In this document: positions 33,768-43,192 of the stretch, piece by piece | Numbering within the stretch: position 1 is the stretch's first letter | How the letters are laid out: every line of letters starts with the position of its first letter | Assembly (NCBI GenBank): GCA_002783405.1 | Contig: PFGG01000065.1 | Coordinates: 260,659 to 324,658, forward strand | Direction: 5' to 3' | Source of the DNA: a bacterium (Candidatus Blackallbacteria) CG13_big_fil_rev_8_21_14_2_50_49_14 | GTDB taxonomy: Bacteria > Cyanobacteriota > Sericytochromatia > UBA7694 | Length of the DNA: 64,000 nt | Notes under the pieces: generated by a model | The model's database searches: none | Told to the model about the DNA's origin: nothing | Seen by the model: the letters and a program-made list of their open reading frames with translations, nothing else | Position numbers and translations under genes: made by a program

Positions 33768-34324
33768 TAACGAATCTTGGGCAAGACAATCCCTGTCTGA
33801 GACTGGTATTTGCCCTCACGGCTGCGGTAATTGGTTTCACACACCTCATCGCCCTGAAAAAAGAGCACCTGACACAGGCCCTCATTGGCATAAATCCGAC
33901 AGGGCAGCGGCGTGGTATTGGAAATTTCAAGCGTCACGAAGCCTTCCCAACCGGGCTCAAAAGGGGTGACGTTCACGATAATGCCACAGCGGGCATAGGT
34001 GCTCTTGCCCAAGCAGATGGTCAGCACATCATCGGGAATTTTAAAGTATTCAATCGAACTGGCCAAAGCAAACGAATTGGGGGGAATGGTGCAGACATCG
34101 CCAATGAAATCGATGAAGGAATTTTCATCAAAGGCCTTGGGGTCGACCACCGTGTTGTTGATATTCGTAAAAATTTTAAAATGGTTACTCACCCGCAGGT
34201 CATAGCCATAGGAGGAAAGGCCGTAGGAGATAATCCCCTGAGAGACCTGACGTTCCACGAAAGGCTGGATCATGCCTTCTTCCAATGCCATTTTGCGGAT
34301 CCAGGTATCTGATTTAATGCCCAT
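33767..34324 (-). CDS. dcd: dCTP deaminase
   Basis: 185 aa. Signature blocks: [12 protein letters not shown] at the N-terminus, [20 protein letters not shown] (metal-free trimer core), [48 protein letters not shown] (catalytic Glu in the W-E-G-x-x-T-L-E motif). It converts dCTP to dUTP, the main source of dUMP for thymidylate synthesis. Overlaps ldpA by one base. Confidence 0.97.
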   Translation of the reverse strand: MGIKSDTWIRKMALEEGMIQPFVERQVSQGIISYGLSSYGYDLRVSNHFKIFTNINNTVVDPKAFDENSFIDFIGDVCTIPPNSFALASSIEYFKIPDDVLTICLGKSTYARCGIIVNVTPFEPGWEGFVTLEISNTTPLPCRIYANEGLCQVLFFQGDEVCETNYRSREGKYQSQTGIVLPKIR

Positions 34325-34394
34325 AATCGTCCTTTCTAAAAGAGCAGGATACCTGTTCCATGATACGGATCTTCGCCAGCAGTGGCAATCTAAA

Positions 34395-35480
34395 TCATGG
34401 AATCGATTCGAGCATTTGAATCACACCCAGCGGGGGCAGAAGCGCCTCAGAAACCGCCGTACCCATCGTGCTCAGGACCTTATCTTTTCCTGTTTCTGTG
34501 GCCGAAATCTGCAGAAGTGCCAGATTGCGACCCTGCTGAGCCGTGACATACAAACGGGTATCGTCCTGGCTGACCGCCAGCCCCAGGGGAGCATAGGCCG
34601 GAAACTTCACCTCGCTGCCATCGAGGGCAAGGGTTTGAATCAGTTTTTTAGTTTGAACGTCGATCACCAGCACCGAGGCCGTTCCGCTGGCACTGAGATA
34701 CAGGCGGCTGCCCGCATGGTTAACCGCGATTCGCTCCGCCAAAAGCGGGCGTTTTTCTGTGGGGGAGCTTTGCAGCTCAATCGTCGTTTCAAGCTTGGAA
34801 CTGGCGGGATTGATCAGATAGAGTTTGTCTTGAAATTCATCCAGGGCAAAGAGCGTGCCACCCACCACTTTCAGATCTGAAATCCGGCTGCCTTCAGGCA
34901 AGCTCAGTATTTCACTCACCCGGTAACTGTCACTGTCGCGCAAAACCTCCAGCAGACGGGGTTGGGCTTGATCAGCCACCCACAGTTTTGTGCCCTCGCT
35001 GTTCAGCGCAAAAGCCGATGTCTGGGCCCCGATCGGTAAATTCACATATTGCTTGAGCGGAGGCTGACGCAGGCCATTCAAGCGGTAAACCGCCAGACGG
35101 GGCGAGCTTTCAGAAGCGGCCCAAAGCTCACGGTGCACCGGGTTATACGCCAGTCGATGGGGGTGATCCACAGTGCCCACTTTGCCAATCCGGTAATAGG
35201 TGCGCGCGTCATTGCGCTGAAAAACGGAAATCGAACTTTCCATCTGATTGGCAATAAAAAACAGGCCATCGGGCCCCATCACCAGATCGCGAGGAACCTG
35301 ACCGGTATCAATCCAGCGCTCCACACGGTGCACCAAGGTATTAAAGACCAGCACCCGGTTTTGGGTCGGAGAGAGAATCAAGGCCTGAACAGTGGCCGTG
35401 GTATCATCCTGGGGCACTCGTTTGCCACAGCTGAAAAGCAGCAGGGGTAAAAGCAAGAAACCAAGAATAGGTTTGTACAT
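34395..35480 (-). CDS. YncE-like beta-propeller lipoprotein
   Basis: 361 aa from the ATG at 35478-35480; a longer frame upstream has no signal. Lipobox [12 protein letters not shown]. Six to seven repeats of the form 'l.vaDqaqp.l.vi....y.v......g..p.dl....' (e.g. [52 protein letters not shown]), typical of 40-residue YVTN/YncE propellers. Probably periplasmic, anchored in a membrane. A TATAAT (35487-35492) ends 6 nt before the ATG, so the mRNA may be leaderless. It follows vapC by 16 bp on the same strand. Confidence 0.8.
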   Translation of the reverse strand: MYKPILGFLLLPLLLFSCGKRVPQDDTTATVQALILSPTQNRVLVFNTLVHRVERWIDTGQVPRDLVMGPDGLFFIANQMESSISVFQRNDARTYYRIGKVGTVDHPHRLAYNPVHRELWAASESSPRLAVYRLNGLRQPPLKQYVNLPIGAQTSAFALNSEGTKLWVADQAQPRLLEVLRDSDSYRVSEILSLPEGSRISDLKVVGGTLFALDEFQDKLYLINPASSKLETTIELQSSPTEKRPLLAERIAVNHAGSRLYLSASGTASVLVIDVQTKKLIQTLALDGSEVKFPAYAPLGLAVSQDDTRLYVTAQQGRNLALLQISATETGKDKVLSTMGTAVSEALLPPLGVIQMLESIP

Positions 35481-35496
35481 GCTCTGATTATACCCT

Positions 35497-35913
35497 CTAA
35501 AGTGACCAATCGATGCTTTCAAGTTCAAAATGGGCATAATCTGCCAGGTTGCGTGTCACCAGGGTCAGGCCATGTACCCGTGCCACGGCAGCAATCTGTC
35601 CATCGGCAAAGGGGGGCGTCAGGCCTTGCCCCTCCAGACGGGCGCGTTCACGGGCATGCCATTCAGCAGCAGGGGGTGAATAGGTCAAAATGGGCAGGGT
35701 GGCCAGCACCACCTCGTGCAGATAATTTTCAATCGTGCTGCGCTTTCGCCCTTTGGGCAAACGGTAACAGCCATAAAAGAGTTCATGAATCACGATACTG
35801 GCAGTCGCGCAGCGATCTGCCTGCGTTTGCAATTGCGAAAGAATGCGGGGGTTCGGCTGGGGGCGCAGGGGTTCAGAGAGAATATTGGTATCGAGCAGAT
35901 AGGTAAGGGTCAC
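35497..35913 (-). CDS. vapC: VapC-type PIN-domain toxin
   Basis: 138 aa, GTG start. PIN-domain acidic residues: D8 in YLLDTNILSE, E in IVIHELFYG, and D in PPFADGQIAAVA and ADYAHFE. The VapC/FitB pattern is intact, so the RNase should be active. Such toxins cleave tRNA or rRNA when the antitoxin is degraded. It begins 5 bp after the antitoxin gene. Confidence 0.9.
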   Translation of the reverse strand: MTLTYLLDTNILSEPLRPQPNPRILSQLQTQADRCATASIVIHELFYGCYRLPKGRKRSTIENYLHEVVLATLPILTYSPPAAEWHARERARLEGQGLTPPFADGQIAAVARVHGLTLVTRNLADYAHFELESIDWSL

Positions 35914-35918
35914 AGGGT

Positions 35919-36191
35919 TTACCAGTGAAAGGAGCGGCCAGGGGAGGAATCGCGGAGATTGTCGAAGGTATCATCAGGGGGAAGGGGTTCAGGGGGGTGT
36001 GAGAGAAAGGCTTGAAGGGCGGTGCCGAAAGAGGGTTGCGGGTGGGTCAGGCGTGAATAATCATCCATCGAGAGCAAGACCGCGACGGGTTTCCCGCGCC
36101 GGGTAATTTGAACGCAGGTGCCTGTCTCCGCCGCATGCACGAGGCTGGGCAAAGCATTTTTCGCTTCGGCAATCGAATAGGAACTGCTCAT
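35919..36191 (-). CDS. vapB: Phd/YefM-type antitoxin
   Basis: 90 aa. N-terminal Phd/YefM fold: YSIAEAKNALPSLVHAAETG, then VQITRRGKPVAVLLSMDDYS. This DNA-binding domain represses its own operon. The C-terminal, proline-rich tail (PPEPLPPDDTFDN) would wrap the VapC toxin. Paired with vapC downstream; a direct-repeat operator lies just upstream. Confidence 0.9.
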   Translation of the reverse strand: MSSSYSIAEAKNALPSLVHAAETGTCVQITRRGKPVAVLLSMDDYSRLTHPQPSFGTALQAFLSHPPEPLPPDDTFDNLRDSSPGRSFHW

Positions 36192-36204
36192 TTCAGGCCT
36201 CCAG

Positions 36205-36224
36205 ATGGCTATCTATATGGCTAT
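36205..36224 (-). promoter_or_regulatory. Direct-repeat operator of the VapBC locus
   Basis: ATGGCTAT occurs at 36205-36212 and 36217-36224, 12 bp apart (about one helical turn), 14 bp upstream of the antitoxin ATG. The overlap with AT-rich bases (TATATGG, TATTATAG) suggests it covers the promoter. Phd/YefM antitoxins bind such paired sites. Confidence 0.5.
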
Positions 36225-36367
36225 ATTATAGCAGAAAAAGAGCAGCTGCTGACGTAAGGCTCAAGAAAAATTCAGTCCTCATCGCGGAACATCAAGGGCC
36301 TGGCACCATCGAATTTGCGGATCCGCACAGCGACAATCGCTTCAACCCGCCCTTTTAGGCCAAGAGT

Positions 36368-37750
36368 TTAAGACAAACGGTGAATTTCAAGCAATTGCGG
36401 CGGGGTCGCATCGGGGGGATAGACCAGCTCCAATTTCAAGCGCCGTGTTTCACCCGCAGGCAGAACCAAAACCTTCAGGGCCGGGGCCTCTTCTCCTGCG
36501 CGTAAAACCTGATGCAGCCAGAAATCCTCGGGCTTTTGTTCTGGCCCCCAACTCAAGCGCAAAGAGCCCCGAAAAAAAACAGCTTCCGCAGGCGGCGAAC
36601 GAAAAACAGCCAGCGCTTCGCCCGGTGAGCGCTCGATTACTTTCAGGGGTTGGTGTAAATAAACCGCATAGCTGCGGGCCTGGGGATCAGGATTCTGCAA
36701 ATCCGCCTCCAGCAGATAATGCACCCCATAATTGCCGTGTGATTGAACCGCCGTCCCCGGCACCCGCACCCGCAAAGGGGCACTCTGATTCTGGCCCGTG
36801 CCCATGCGCTTGAGATAGACGCTGGAAAGTGGAAAGCCCACACGCTCACCGGGTGCTTGGGGCAAGTCTTCCAATTTGCCTCGCCAACTGGCCCCACTGA
36901 CCATGCCTGCGACGCGTCCATAGCGGAATCCCCCTGCCGGAGGCGGCTTCGCGGGGTCATATTCCGTGACAGGAATTTCAGGTGGGCCCGCCACCTGACC
37001 GGAAGCCAGCAAAGTCAATAAATCCTGAGGCCGGGGCGGAGAACCACTGTCTGAAACCCACGACAAAACAGAGAGATGCACAGGCTCCAAACTTTCAAAG
37101 CTTAACAGCGCAGAGAGGGCATTGTCCTGCTGTAAAACCCAAAGAGGATTGGTGGGAATCGCCTCCAGAAAGATCACCGCTTGCTCGCCCGGAGCCAGCA
37201 AAATCTGCTGCGGATTCAAGGTGCTTTCGTCGCGCAGCACCGCCAAAGCCAGGCGATCTCCAGGGCCCGAAAACAGCTCGCCCCGTGGATTGTTATGAAT
37301 CCCCGCCACAGGCTTAAAGGGGGCCTCAGGCCAGGTTCTGAAAAATGCGCCTTTTTTCAGGGTCAGGCGCAAGCTCTCCTGCGAAGGATTGCTTGCAACC
37401 ACCGCCAGATAGACACGGGCACTTGATAAAACAGCCGTCCGCGCCACATGGTGCATAAACAGCTCGAAGCGCCCCTGCAGAGGAATGCCCAGCTTGCGGC
37501 CCTGGTTCAAATCACCGGCTGGCAGCGTAGAAACCAGAATCCCGGATTGTTCGATCCGTTCTGGACTGTTGCTGTGCAAAACCGGCATGCTATCCAGGCT
37601 TCCTGGCAAGGGCAGAATCCGCAGTGGATGTGTGCTTTCGGTAAAGGAATCGGCCTGTTCAGGCTTCTGAAGCGCAGCACAGGCCGCAAAAAAACCCAAG
37701 AGACAGAGCAGGGCCAGACGTGGAAAAGGCTTACAGATTCGTATACTCAT
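36368..37750 (-). CDS. DUF3370 family lipoprotein
   Basis: 460 aa from the ATG at 37748-37750; the longer frame adds 20 residues before the signal. Lipobox LLGFFAAC. The DUF3370 start is unmistakable: LRILPLPGSLDSMPVLHSNS, PERIEQSGILVSTLPAG and GIPLQGRFELFMHHVAR. This family is otherwise almost confined to cyanobacteria and its function is unknown. The remainder is beta-rich with several GERVGFP- and AVFFRGS-like repeats. It is probably an envelope protein. Single-gene unit. Confidence 0.85.
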   Translation of the reverse strand: MSIRICKPFPRLALLCLLGFFAACAALQKPEQADSFTESTHPLRILPLPGSLDSMPVLHSNSPERIEQSGILVSTLPAGDLNQGRKLGIPLQGRFELFMHHVARTAVLSSARVYLAVVASNPSQESLRLTLKKGAFFRTWPEAPFKPVAGIHNNPRGELFSGPGDRLALAVLRDESTLNPQQILLAPGEQAVIFLEAIPTNPLWVLQQDNALSALLSFESLEPVHLSVLSWVSDSGSPPRPQDLLTLLASGQVAGPPEIPVTEYDPAKPPPAGGFRYGRVAGMVSGASWRGKLEDLPQAPGERVGFPLSSVYLKRMGTGQNQSAPLRVRVPGTAVQSHGNYGVHYLLEADLQNPDPQARSYAVYLHQPLKVIERSPGEALAVFRSPPAEAVFFRGSLRLSWGPEQKPEDFWLHQVLRAGEEAPALKVLVLPAGETRRLKLELVYPPDATPPQLLEIHRLS

Positions 37751-37877
37751 GTTTTGAATTTTAGCCAGGAGCCCCCAAAGAAAGCAAGCTAAAGCCTCGC
37801 TTTTCAGCAAAGTCCTGCCCCAGCCTGAGGGGAATGACCTATACTGAAAAACATGAATCTTCAGTCAAAATACAGTC

Positions 37878-38885
37878 ATGCGCTTCGCCAATCCTGAAGC
37901 TTTTTTACTGCTGCTTGTGCTGCCCCTGTTCTGGTTTCTGCGCAGAAACCGCCAGGAACCCAGCCAGGCCATGCCCCTGCCTGCCTACCAATTTTTAAAG
38001 GATATCCGTCAGCCCTGGCCCTGGAAACTCTGGCTTCCCCGCCTGCTGACCCTGCTCGGTCTGATTTGCCTGATCAGCGCGATGGCCCGCCCCCAGGCCG
38101 GACGGGAAGTGACCAGCACCAAAGAAAAAGGCGTGGATATTATCCTGGCACTGGATACTTCCGGCAGCATGCTGGCAGAAGACTTTCTGCCCAACCGCCT
38201 GGAAGCCGCCAAAAAAGTCATTGCTGAATTCGTGCGCAACCAAAAAAGCAACCGGGTCGGCATGGTGGTTTTTGCCGGGCGTTCGTTTACGCTTTTGCCC
38301 ATGACCACCGACTACAGCCTGATTATTGAAGCCATCAAAGATATTCACCCCCATATCGTCAAAATCGACGGCACAGCGATTGGCGACGGCATTTCCAATG
38401 CGATTTACCGCTTTCGCGAAGACAATCTCAAAAGCCGGGTCTTGATTCTGCTCACCGATGGTGAAAACACGGCGGGGAATATTAAACCTTTGGTGGCGGC
38501 CCAGGTCGCCCGCCAGAAAAATGTCCGCATTTACACGATTGGCATGGGCAAGGCCGAAGGGGTTCCCATTCCGGTCACCGATCCCCGCACCGGTCAGCGC
38601 TACTATGTTCGCGACCGCAGTGGCAACCTGTACCTCAGCCGTATCAACGCCAAAGAGCTGACTGAAATCGCACAGCTCACCGGGGGGCTCTATTTTCAGG
38701 CCGATAATGCCGAGAAACTCAAGGATATCTACAAACGCATCGCCGAAATGGAAAAAGCTGAATACGAGGTCAAGCACACCACCCTGTATCTGGAACAGAT
38801 GGTCTGGTTTGGCGTGCCTGCTTTGATTCTTTTGATGCTGGCCCTGCTGATGAACCTGACCGTTTCACGGGTCTTGCGGGTTTAA
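37878..38885 (+). CDS. BatA-like VWA domain membrane protein
   Basis: 335 aa. An N-terminal membrane segment (PEAFLLLLVLPLFWFL), a second at about 55-70, a VWA domain with MIDAS D-T-S-G-S (ILALDTSGSML), T in IDGTAIGDGI, LLTDGENTAG, and a C-terminal membrane segment (PALILLMLALLMNL). This is the BatA (Bacteroides aerotolerance) organisation, usually beside a MoxR ATPase and a DUF58 gene; neither is in the window, so it stands alone. TATACT lies near 37840. Convergent with tdk, overlapping by 4 bp. Confidence 0.9.
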   Translation: MRFANPEAFLLLLVLPLFWFLRRNRQEPSQAMPLPAYQFLKDIRQPWPWKLWLPRLLTLLGLICLISAMARPQAGREVTSTKEKGVDIILALDTSGSMLAEDFLPNRLEAAKKVIAEFVRNQKSNRVGMVVFAGRSFTLLPMTTDYSLIIEAIKDIHPHIVKIDGTAIGDGISNAIYRFREDNLKSRVLILLTDGENTAGNIKPLVAAQVARQKNVRIYTIGMGKAEGVPIPVTDPRTGQRYYVRDRSGNLYLSRINAKELTEIAQLTGGLYFQADNAEKLKDIYKRIAEMEKAEYEVKHTTLYLEQMVWFGVPALILLMLALLMNLTVSRVLRV

Positions 38886-39571
38886 GAGGCCAGGCTGAGT
38901 TGGGGGTGCCCAATCACCACATGGTGCGCCTTGCAGCGGGGCTGGTACTCTTCATCCCCAATCAAAACGGTGGGGCTGTTATAGTGGGCGGGCTGCCCAT
39001 TGAGCAAACGCTGAGAAAAGGGGGCCTCTGCGCCACAGCTTTCACACAGAGCGTGCAGGGCAATCCGCGAATCACAGCTTTCAATCAGATCCTGCATGGT
39101 CTTGCCTGAACTGGCATAGTCTTTTAAGGGAAAAAATTCACGGCGAAAATCACGGTCCAAACCCGAAAGAAAAACAGAGAGACCGGCTTGCCGCAAAATC
39201 TGACAAACTTCCAGCAAAGCTGAATCGAGTAAAAAAACCTCATCAATCAGGCAGGCTTGGGGTTGACGGCCTTCCGGCAGACAAGCCTGCAAGGTCAGGG
39301 CCTGTGTTTCTGGGCAAGGGGCAGCAGCCTGTGTGCCCTCACGGATCAGCTGCAAAATTTCCTGGGCACTGTCAACGCCCAAGGCCTCGATATCACGGCA
39401 GGCCGCATCCCGCGATTTAATAAAACAACCATCCCGCGTATCCTGACGGGGTTTAAAAGCCAGAAAAGGAATTCCGGCGGCATAAAGTTCTTCGGCTTTT
39501 TGAACCAGATAGCGGGATTTTCCACTTTTCATGGGGCCATAGCAAATTTCAAGCTGGGGTGTTTCGTGCAC
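38882..39571 (-). CDS. tdk: Thymidine kinase
   Basis: 229 aa, GTG start. P-loop GPMKSGKS (12-19; Lys for the more usual Phe at position 15), DEVFLLDSALL (general base region), and lasso/Zn elements CESCGAEAPFSQR and YQPRCKAHH, the Zn-binding cysteines of type-II TK1-like enzymes. Phosphorylates thymidine to dTMP (salvage). Slightly longer than the usual 190-200 residues. Confidence 0.9.
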   Translation of the reverse strand: MHETPQLEICYGPMKSGKSRYLVQKAEELYAAGIPFLAFKPRQDTRDGCFIKSRDAACRDIEALGVDSAQEILQLIREGTQAAAPCPETQALTLQACLPEGRQPQACLIDEVFLLDSALLEVCQILRQAGLSVFLSGLDRDFRREFFPLKDYASSGKTMQDLIESCDSRIALHALCESCGAEAPFSQRLLNGQPAHYNSPTVLIGDEEYQPRCKAHHVVIGHPQLSLAS

Positions 39572-39737
39572 GGGAGTGTGATCCTTGCCGCAAAGTAATA
39601 CCGTATCCTACCATGTTTTTTTTGCAACCCGGAACCCAGCACAAAGGCTCAGAATCAGGTCGAAAGAATGCGTAAAAAGCTGCGCTGGGTTCAAAAATCA
39701 GGCCAAGGCACTCTGCTCAGAATTTACAAAATTCAAC

Positions 39738-39766
39738 AAAAAAAACAGCCCCCCTGAAGGGGCTGT
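39738..39766 (-). terminator. Intrinsic terminator of the outer-membrane protein gene
   Basis: On the minus strand, ACAGCCCC pairs with GGGGCTGT around a 6-nt loop and is followed by a T-run (A-run from 39738 to 39745 on the plus strand). It lies 26 bp after the stop codon at 39792. A strong, standard rho-independent terminator. Confidence 0.85.
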
Positions 39767-39791
39767 CTCGCGCTACTGAAAGCGCATCAAA

Positions 39792-41441
39792 TTAAAAGGC
39801 GTAATTCAAAAAGGCTTGAATCACAGGGCCATTGCTGTTCATGGCAGGATAGGCCACGGGTGAAGTAGAAGAACCGCTGGAAGCAGCAATACTGAATTCA
39901 GCATTGCTGAAATAACGCCAGCCCAGGTTCAGGCCGAGAATCATATCCGCTGTGGCCTGGTAGTGAAGGCCCGCCAAAAGCGTTCCCCCCAAACCCAAGG
40001 CGGTGGGGGTGGGATCCAAACCACTGCCCAGCAGCGTACCGGCCAGGGCACCGCCGCGCAGGCCCAAACTAAAAATCAGCTGACGCATATACCAGCGCTT
40101 CATCAGACCAATTTCCAGGTCAAAGGGCAAAACGCTCGCACCGGCATCTACAGAGCGGCCGGTCGGCACCGTGGCCTGGCTCAGATTGGCCTGTTGGGGC
40201 ATGGCCATGCCGCCCAAGAAGGTAAAGTAAAGTTCTGAAACCCCACTGGCCTGGGCCAGACTGTATTCAATATCCAAAGAGGCCTGGGGCACAAACATGT
40301 TTTGCTCCTGCCCTTCAAAGCCCAAGGGGACAGTTCCCAAACTGAAGCCAATTCCCGCTCCGGTTTTGGGGTATTCAATCATCTGATCACCAGCTTCATA
40401 ATCCCGACCCACGATAATCGGCTGCAGCCGGAATTGAGAATTTGCCAATTCGCGCACCTTGGTAAAGCCCACATCCACAGGCACTTCCTGGCCATTCTGC
40501 ATGCGGTATTCAATCACCTTAAAGCCCTGATCCAAACCAATCCCCAGCGTATCGACTGTTTCAGTGCCTGAAAGTTTGACCGTAACCTGATCCTGGGCCA
40601 TATCTGCACTGTCAATCTGGTTTTTCAGAATGAAATCATTCAGACGCTTGATCTCCGTGGTCAAACCGGTAGAGCCATCGTCTGCCAGTTTCTTCTCGGC
40701 TTCAGCACGCAGGCTGGCTTCAGGATTCATATTCAGCAATTGCGCGTAAAAAGGAATTTTTTTAATCACTTCCACGATCAAGGGCTGAACCAGCACATTA
40801 TCGGGGTCGACGGCATCGCCCGTCGCTTCTTTTACGATTCTGAGAATTTCATTGAAATTGCTCAGTTCATAGGTTTTGCTGATCTTCCAGCTGGTGGCCT
40901 GCTGAGAATAGAGTTCAGGCTGAGAACCACTCAATTTATAAATATCCAGTTTCATCTGCAGATCAGCTTCAAGATCAATCAGCCAGGTATTGCTGTTCTT
41001 GCTTTTGCGGCGCAAATGCCCCAAATCGACTTCACCCCAACTCCAGTCGGTTGCAAAGACATAGGCCGATTCCATGATTCGCTTGGTATCGCTCCAAGAG
41101 ACCACCTTGTCGCCAATTTTGACATTGTCATTTTCTTGATTGGCAGCCATTTGTCCGGCATTTTCAAGCTGGTATTTCTTAACAAGGTTTAAAAACTCCA
41201 GCAGATTGCCCCGGCCGCCCGTGCCCAAGAGCCTATAATCAAAACGGGGAAGTTCTTTCTGAAACCCCTGAATCACATATTTATCATAGGGAACAGGGCG
41301 AAGTTGGTAAAAAGAAATATATTTACGCTGATACTCTTCAAGTTCAGCCGCACGGGTGGGGGCAGGCGCCGAGAAGATTCCACCCGCCAGTCCCCCCAGA
41401 ACCAGGGTAAAAGCAAGTAAAGGACGCAGACCATAGTTCAT
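39792..41441 (-). CDS. Outer-membrane-type exported protein
   Basis: 549 aa with a signal peptide (ending APTRAAE). Residues about 35-270 are alpha/beta with Lys/Glu-rich helices; the C-terminal 250 residues are beta-strand-rich with alternating aromatic and small residues (LIFSLGLRGGALAGTLLG, ILGLNLGWRYFS). They end AFLNYAF, and a terminal Phe is the BAM-recognition signature of beta-barrels. Likely an outer-membrane barrel with a periplasmic N-domain. Family unknown. It has its own terminator and is probably a single-gene unit. Confidence 0.6.
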   Translation of the reverse strand: MNYGLRPLLAFTLVLGGLAGGIFSAPAPTRAAELEEYQRKYISFYQLRPVPYDKYVIQGFQKELPRFDYRLLGTGGRGNLLEFLNLVKKYQLENAGQMAANQENDNVKIGDKVVSWSDTKRIMESAYVFATDWSWGEVDLGHLRRKSKNSNTWLIDLEADLQMKLDIYKLSGSQPELYSQQATSWKISKTYELSNFNEILRIVKEATGDAVDPDNVLVQPLIVEVIKKIPFYAQLLNMNPEASLRAEAEKKLADDGSTGLTTEIKRLNDFILKNQIDSADMAQDQVTVKLSGTETVDTLGIGLDQGFKVIEYRMQNGQEVPVDVGFTKVRELANSQFRLQPIIVGRDYEAGDQMIEYPKTGAGIGFSLGTVPLGFEGQEQNMFVPQASLDIEYSLAQASGVSELYFTFLGGMAMPQQANLSQATVPTGRSVDAGASVLPFDLEIGLMKRWYMRQLIFSLGLRGGALAGTLLGSGLDPTPTALGLGGTLLAGLHYQATADMILGLNLGWRYFSNAEFSIAASSGSSTSPVAYPAMNSNGPVIQAFLNYAF

Positions 41442-41523
41442 AAAGAAACCTCTTCCAGTGAGCTTGTATTTTGCGCTTCATTATACGGTGCTGAATGCCC
41501 AAAGGCAAAAATCGCAAGCTGAG

Positions 41524-43059
41524 CTAGCGGTTGATCACTTGAATGTCCCGCACCTGCAGGCGCACCTTGAGCCAATTGCGTAATTTGGTCAAAACCTCAG
41601 GCTCGGGTGTTTTCTGCCAATGTAAAATCACAGTGGGTACGGGCACCGATTTCATCGTCTTCAAATCGGTACGATTCAACAAGATATAGCCAAACTGCTT
41701 CAATTCGGGGTACTGCACCTTGAGTTCAGCCAGCAAAAGATCCTGAGACTGCACTTTGCTGCGATAATGTAAAAGCTCCTGTTCCAGGCTCTGAATCTGC
41801 TGGTTCTGTTTTTGCAATTGCAAATCCTTTTGCTTGAGCACCTCTTCATTTTTACGGTACAGATCTTCCACAATGCCCACTTTCAGCTCCTGGTTGAGGC
41901 GCGTGAATTGCTGTTCCAGCTCAAGCGAGCCTTTGCGGGGTTGGTGCAAAACCAAACGCGTACCCTTGAGGCCCGCCAGGCTATCCAGTTTGCTTTGTAG
42001 TTTTTTCACCACCAAAGCCGCCAAGGGCTCGCCAATCAAGGTCAGTTCGATCAGCGAGTTATTGCCCTGATATTTCAAGGTAGTCCGGATCACTTCACTG
42101 TCGGGGAACTGAAAATTTTCACTGATAAACTGGTGGGCCTGCCGCTGAAAAAGGGTTTCTTGCACCACTCCCCAGGCCGCGTAAAGACTGGGCAGAACGG
42201 TCAGCAGGGCAAAGGCTGCAATCCAGATTTTGACCCGTTGTTCGCGTGCGGCATCGATAAAACTGACCCGTTTGAACTTGAGATAGCGCACCACCACAAA
42301 GGTCGAAAGACAGATAAAAACCGAATTGATAAAAAAGAGATAAAAGGCCCCCAGAAAAAAGCCCATATTCCAGGTGGCCAGACCAAAGCCAGCAGTACAC
42401 AGAGGGGGCATCAGGGCCGTGGCAATCGCCACCCCTGGAATGGCATTGCTTTTTTCGCGGCGGGAACTGGCAACAATCCCCGCTGCTCCGCCAAAAATCG
42501 CGATCAAAACGTCAAAGATCGTCGGACGGGTACGCGCCAAAAGCTCGGACTGGGCCTGATCGAGCGGGGTAATTAAAAAATAAAGCGCCGAGGTAATCAC
42601 TGCCGCCAAAACCGCAATCGAGAGATTGCGCAGCGAGCGTTTGAGCAGGTCGATATCGTTGGTGCCCAGGGCCAGGCCGGCCCCCATGATCGGGCCCATC
42701 AGCGGAGAAATCAGCATCGCGCCAATAATCACAGCCGTAGAATTGGTATTTAAGCCTATCGAAGCAATAAAAATCGCGCAAATCAGGGTCCAAAAATTGG
42801 CGCCGCGAAACTCAATATTTTTACGGATATCGCTGACCGTGGTAGTTTCGTCAGATTCTTCGCGCAAATGCACAATATCCACAACATAATGACGAAACTG
42901 GCGAAAAACAAGTGAGACAGAGCGGTTCAACAGACGTTCGTCTTTCTCGATCTGTTCTTTCAATGGATCAGAATCTCCCGAAACCGGAGCCGCTGTTTCT
43001 GTGACTTCCAGCGAAGGGGAAGAGGCCTCAGGGGGCTGAGCAGATGATTCCTCTGACAT
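41524..43059 (-). CDS. DUF389 (TIGR00341-like) membrane protein
   Basis: 511 aa from the ATG at 43057-43059, with AAGGAG 9 nt upstream; an earlier in-frame start 31 codons upstream lacks one. Acidic N-terminal tail, then the DUF389 core: RGANFWTLICAIFIASIGLN, STAVIIGAMLISPLMGPIMG, then five or so membrane segments. The C-terminal 180 residues are hydrophilic, with a coiled-coil helix (LQLQKQNQQIQSLEQELLHY) and a final alpha/beta domain. Function of DUF389 is unknown, though transport has been suggested. Confidence 0.85.
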   Translation of the reverse strand: MSEESSAQPPEASSPSLEVTETAAPVSGDSDPLKEQIEKDERLLNRSVSLVFRQFRHYVVDIVHLREESDETTTVSDIRKNIEFRGANFWTLICAIFIASIGLNTNSTAVIIGAMLISPLMGPIMGAGLALGTNDIDLLKRSLRNLSIAVLAAVITSALYFLITPLDQAQSELLARTRPTIFDVLIAIFGGAAGIVASSRREKSNAIPGVAIATALMPPLCTAGFGLATWNMGFFLGAFYLFFINSVFICLSTFVVVRYLKFKRVSFIDAAREQRVKIWIAAFALLTVLPSLYAAWGVVQETLFQRQAHQFISENFQFPDSEVIRTTLKYQGNNSLIELTLIGEPLAALVVKKLQSKLDSLAGLKGTRLVLHQPRKGSLELEQQFTRLNQELKVGIVEDLYRKNEEVLKQKDLQLQKQNQQIQSLEQELLHYRSKVQSQDLLLAELKVQYPELKQFGYILLNRTDLKTMKSVPVPTVILHWQKTPEPEVLTKLRNWLKVRLQVRDIQVINR

Positions 43060-43192
43060 GAAAAGCGCTCCTTCAGAATTCTGCAGAGATTTTTTCAAGC
43101 ATAGCATACCGTTCAAGCTGACCGTCCAAGCCAAAAGTGGCAGCTCAGGCAAAATCTCTTGCGTTTTTCTCTCAATTTGATCTTTGATGGGT

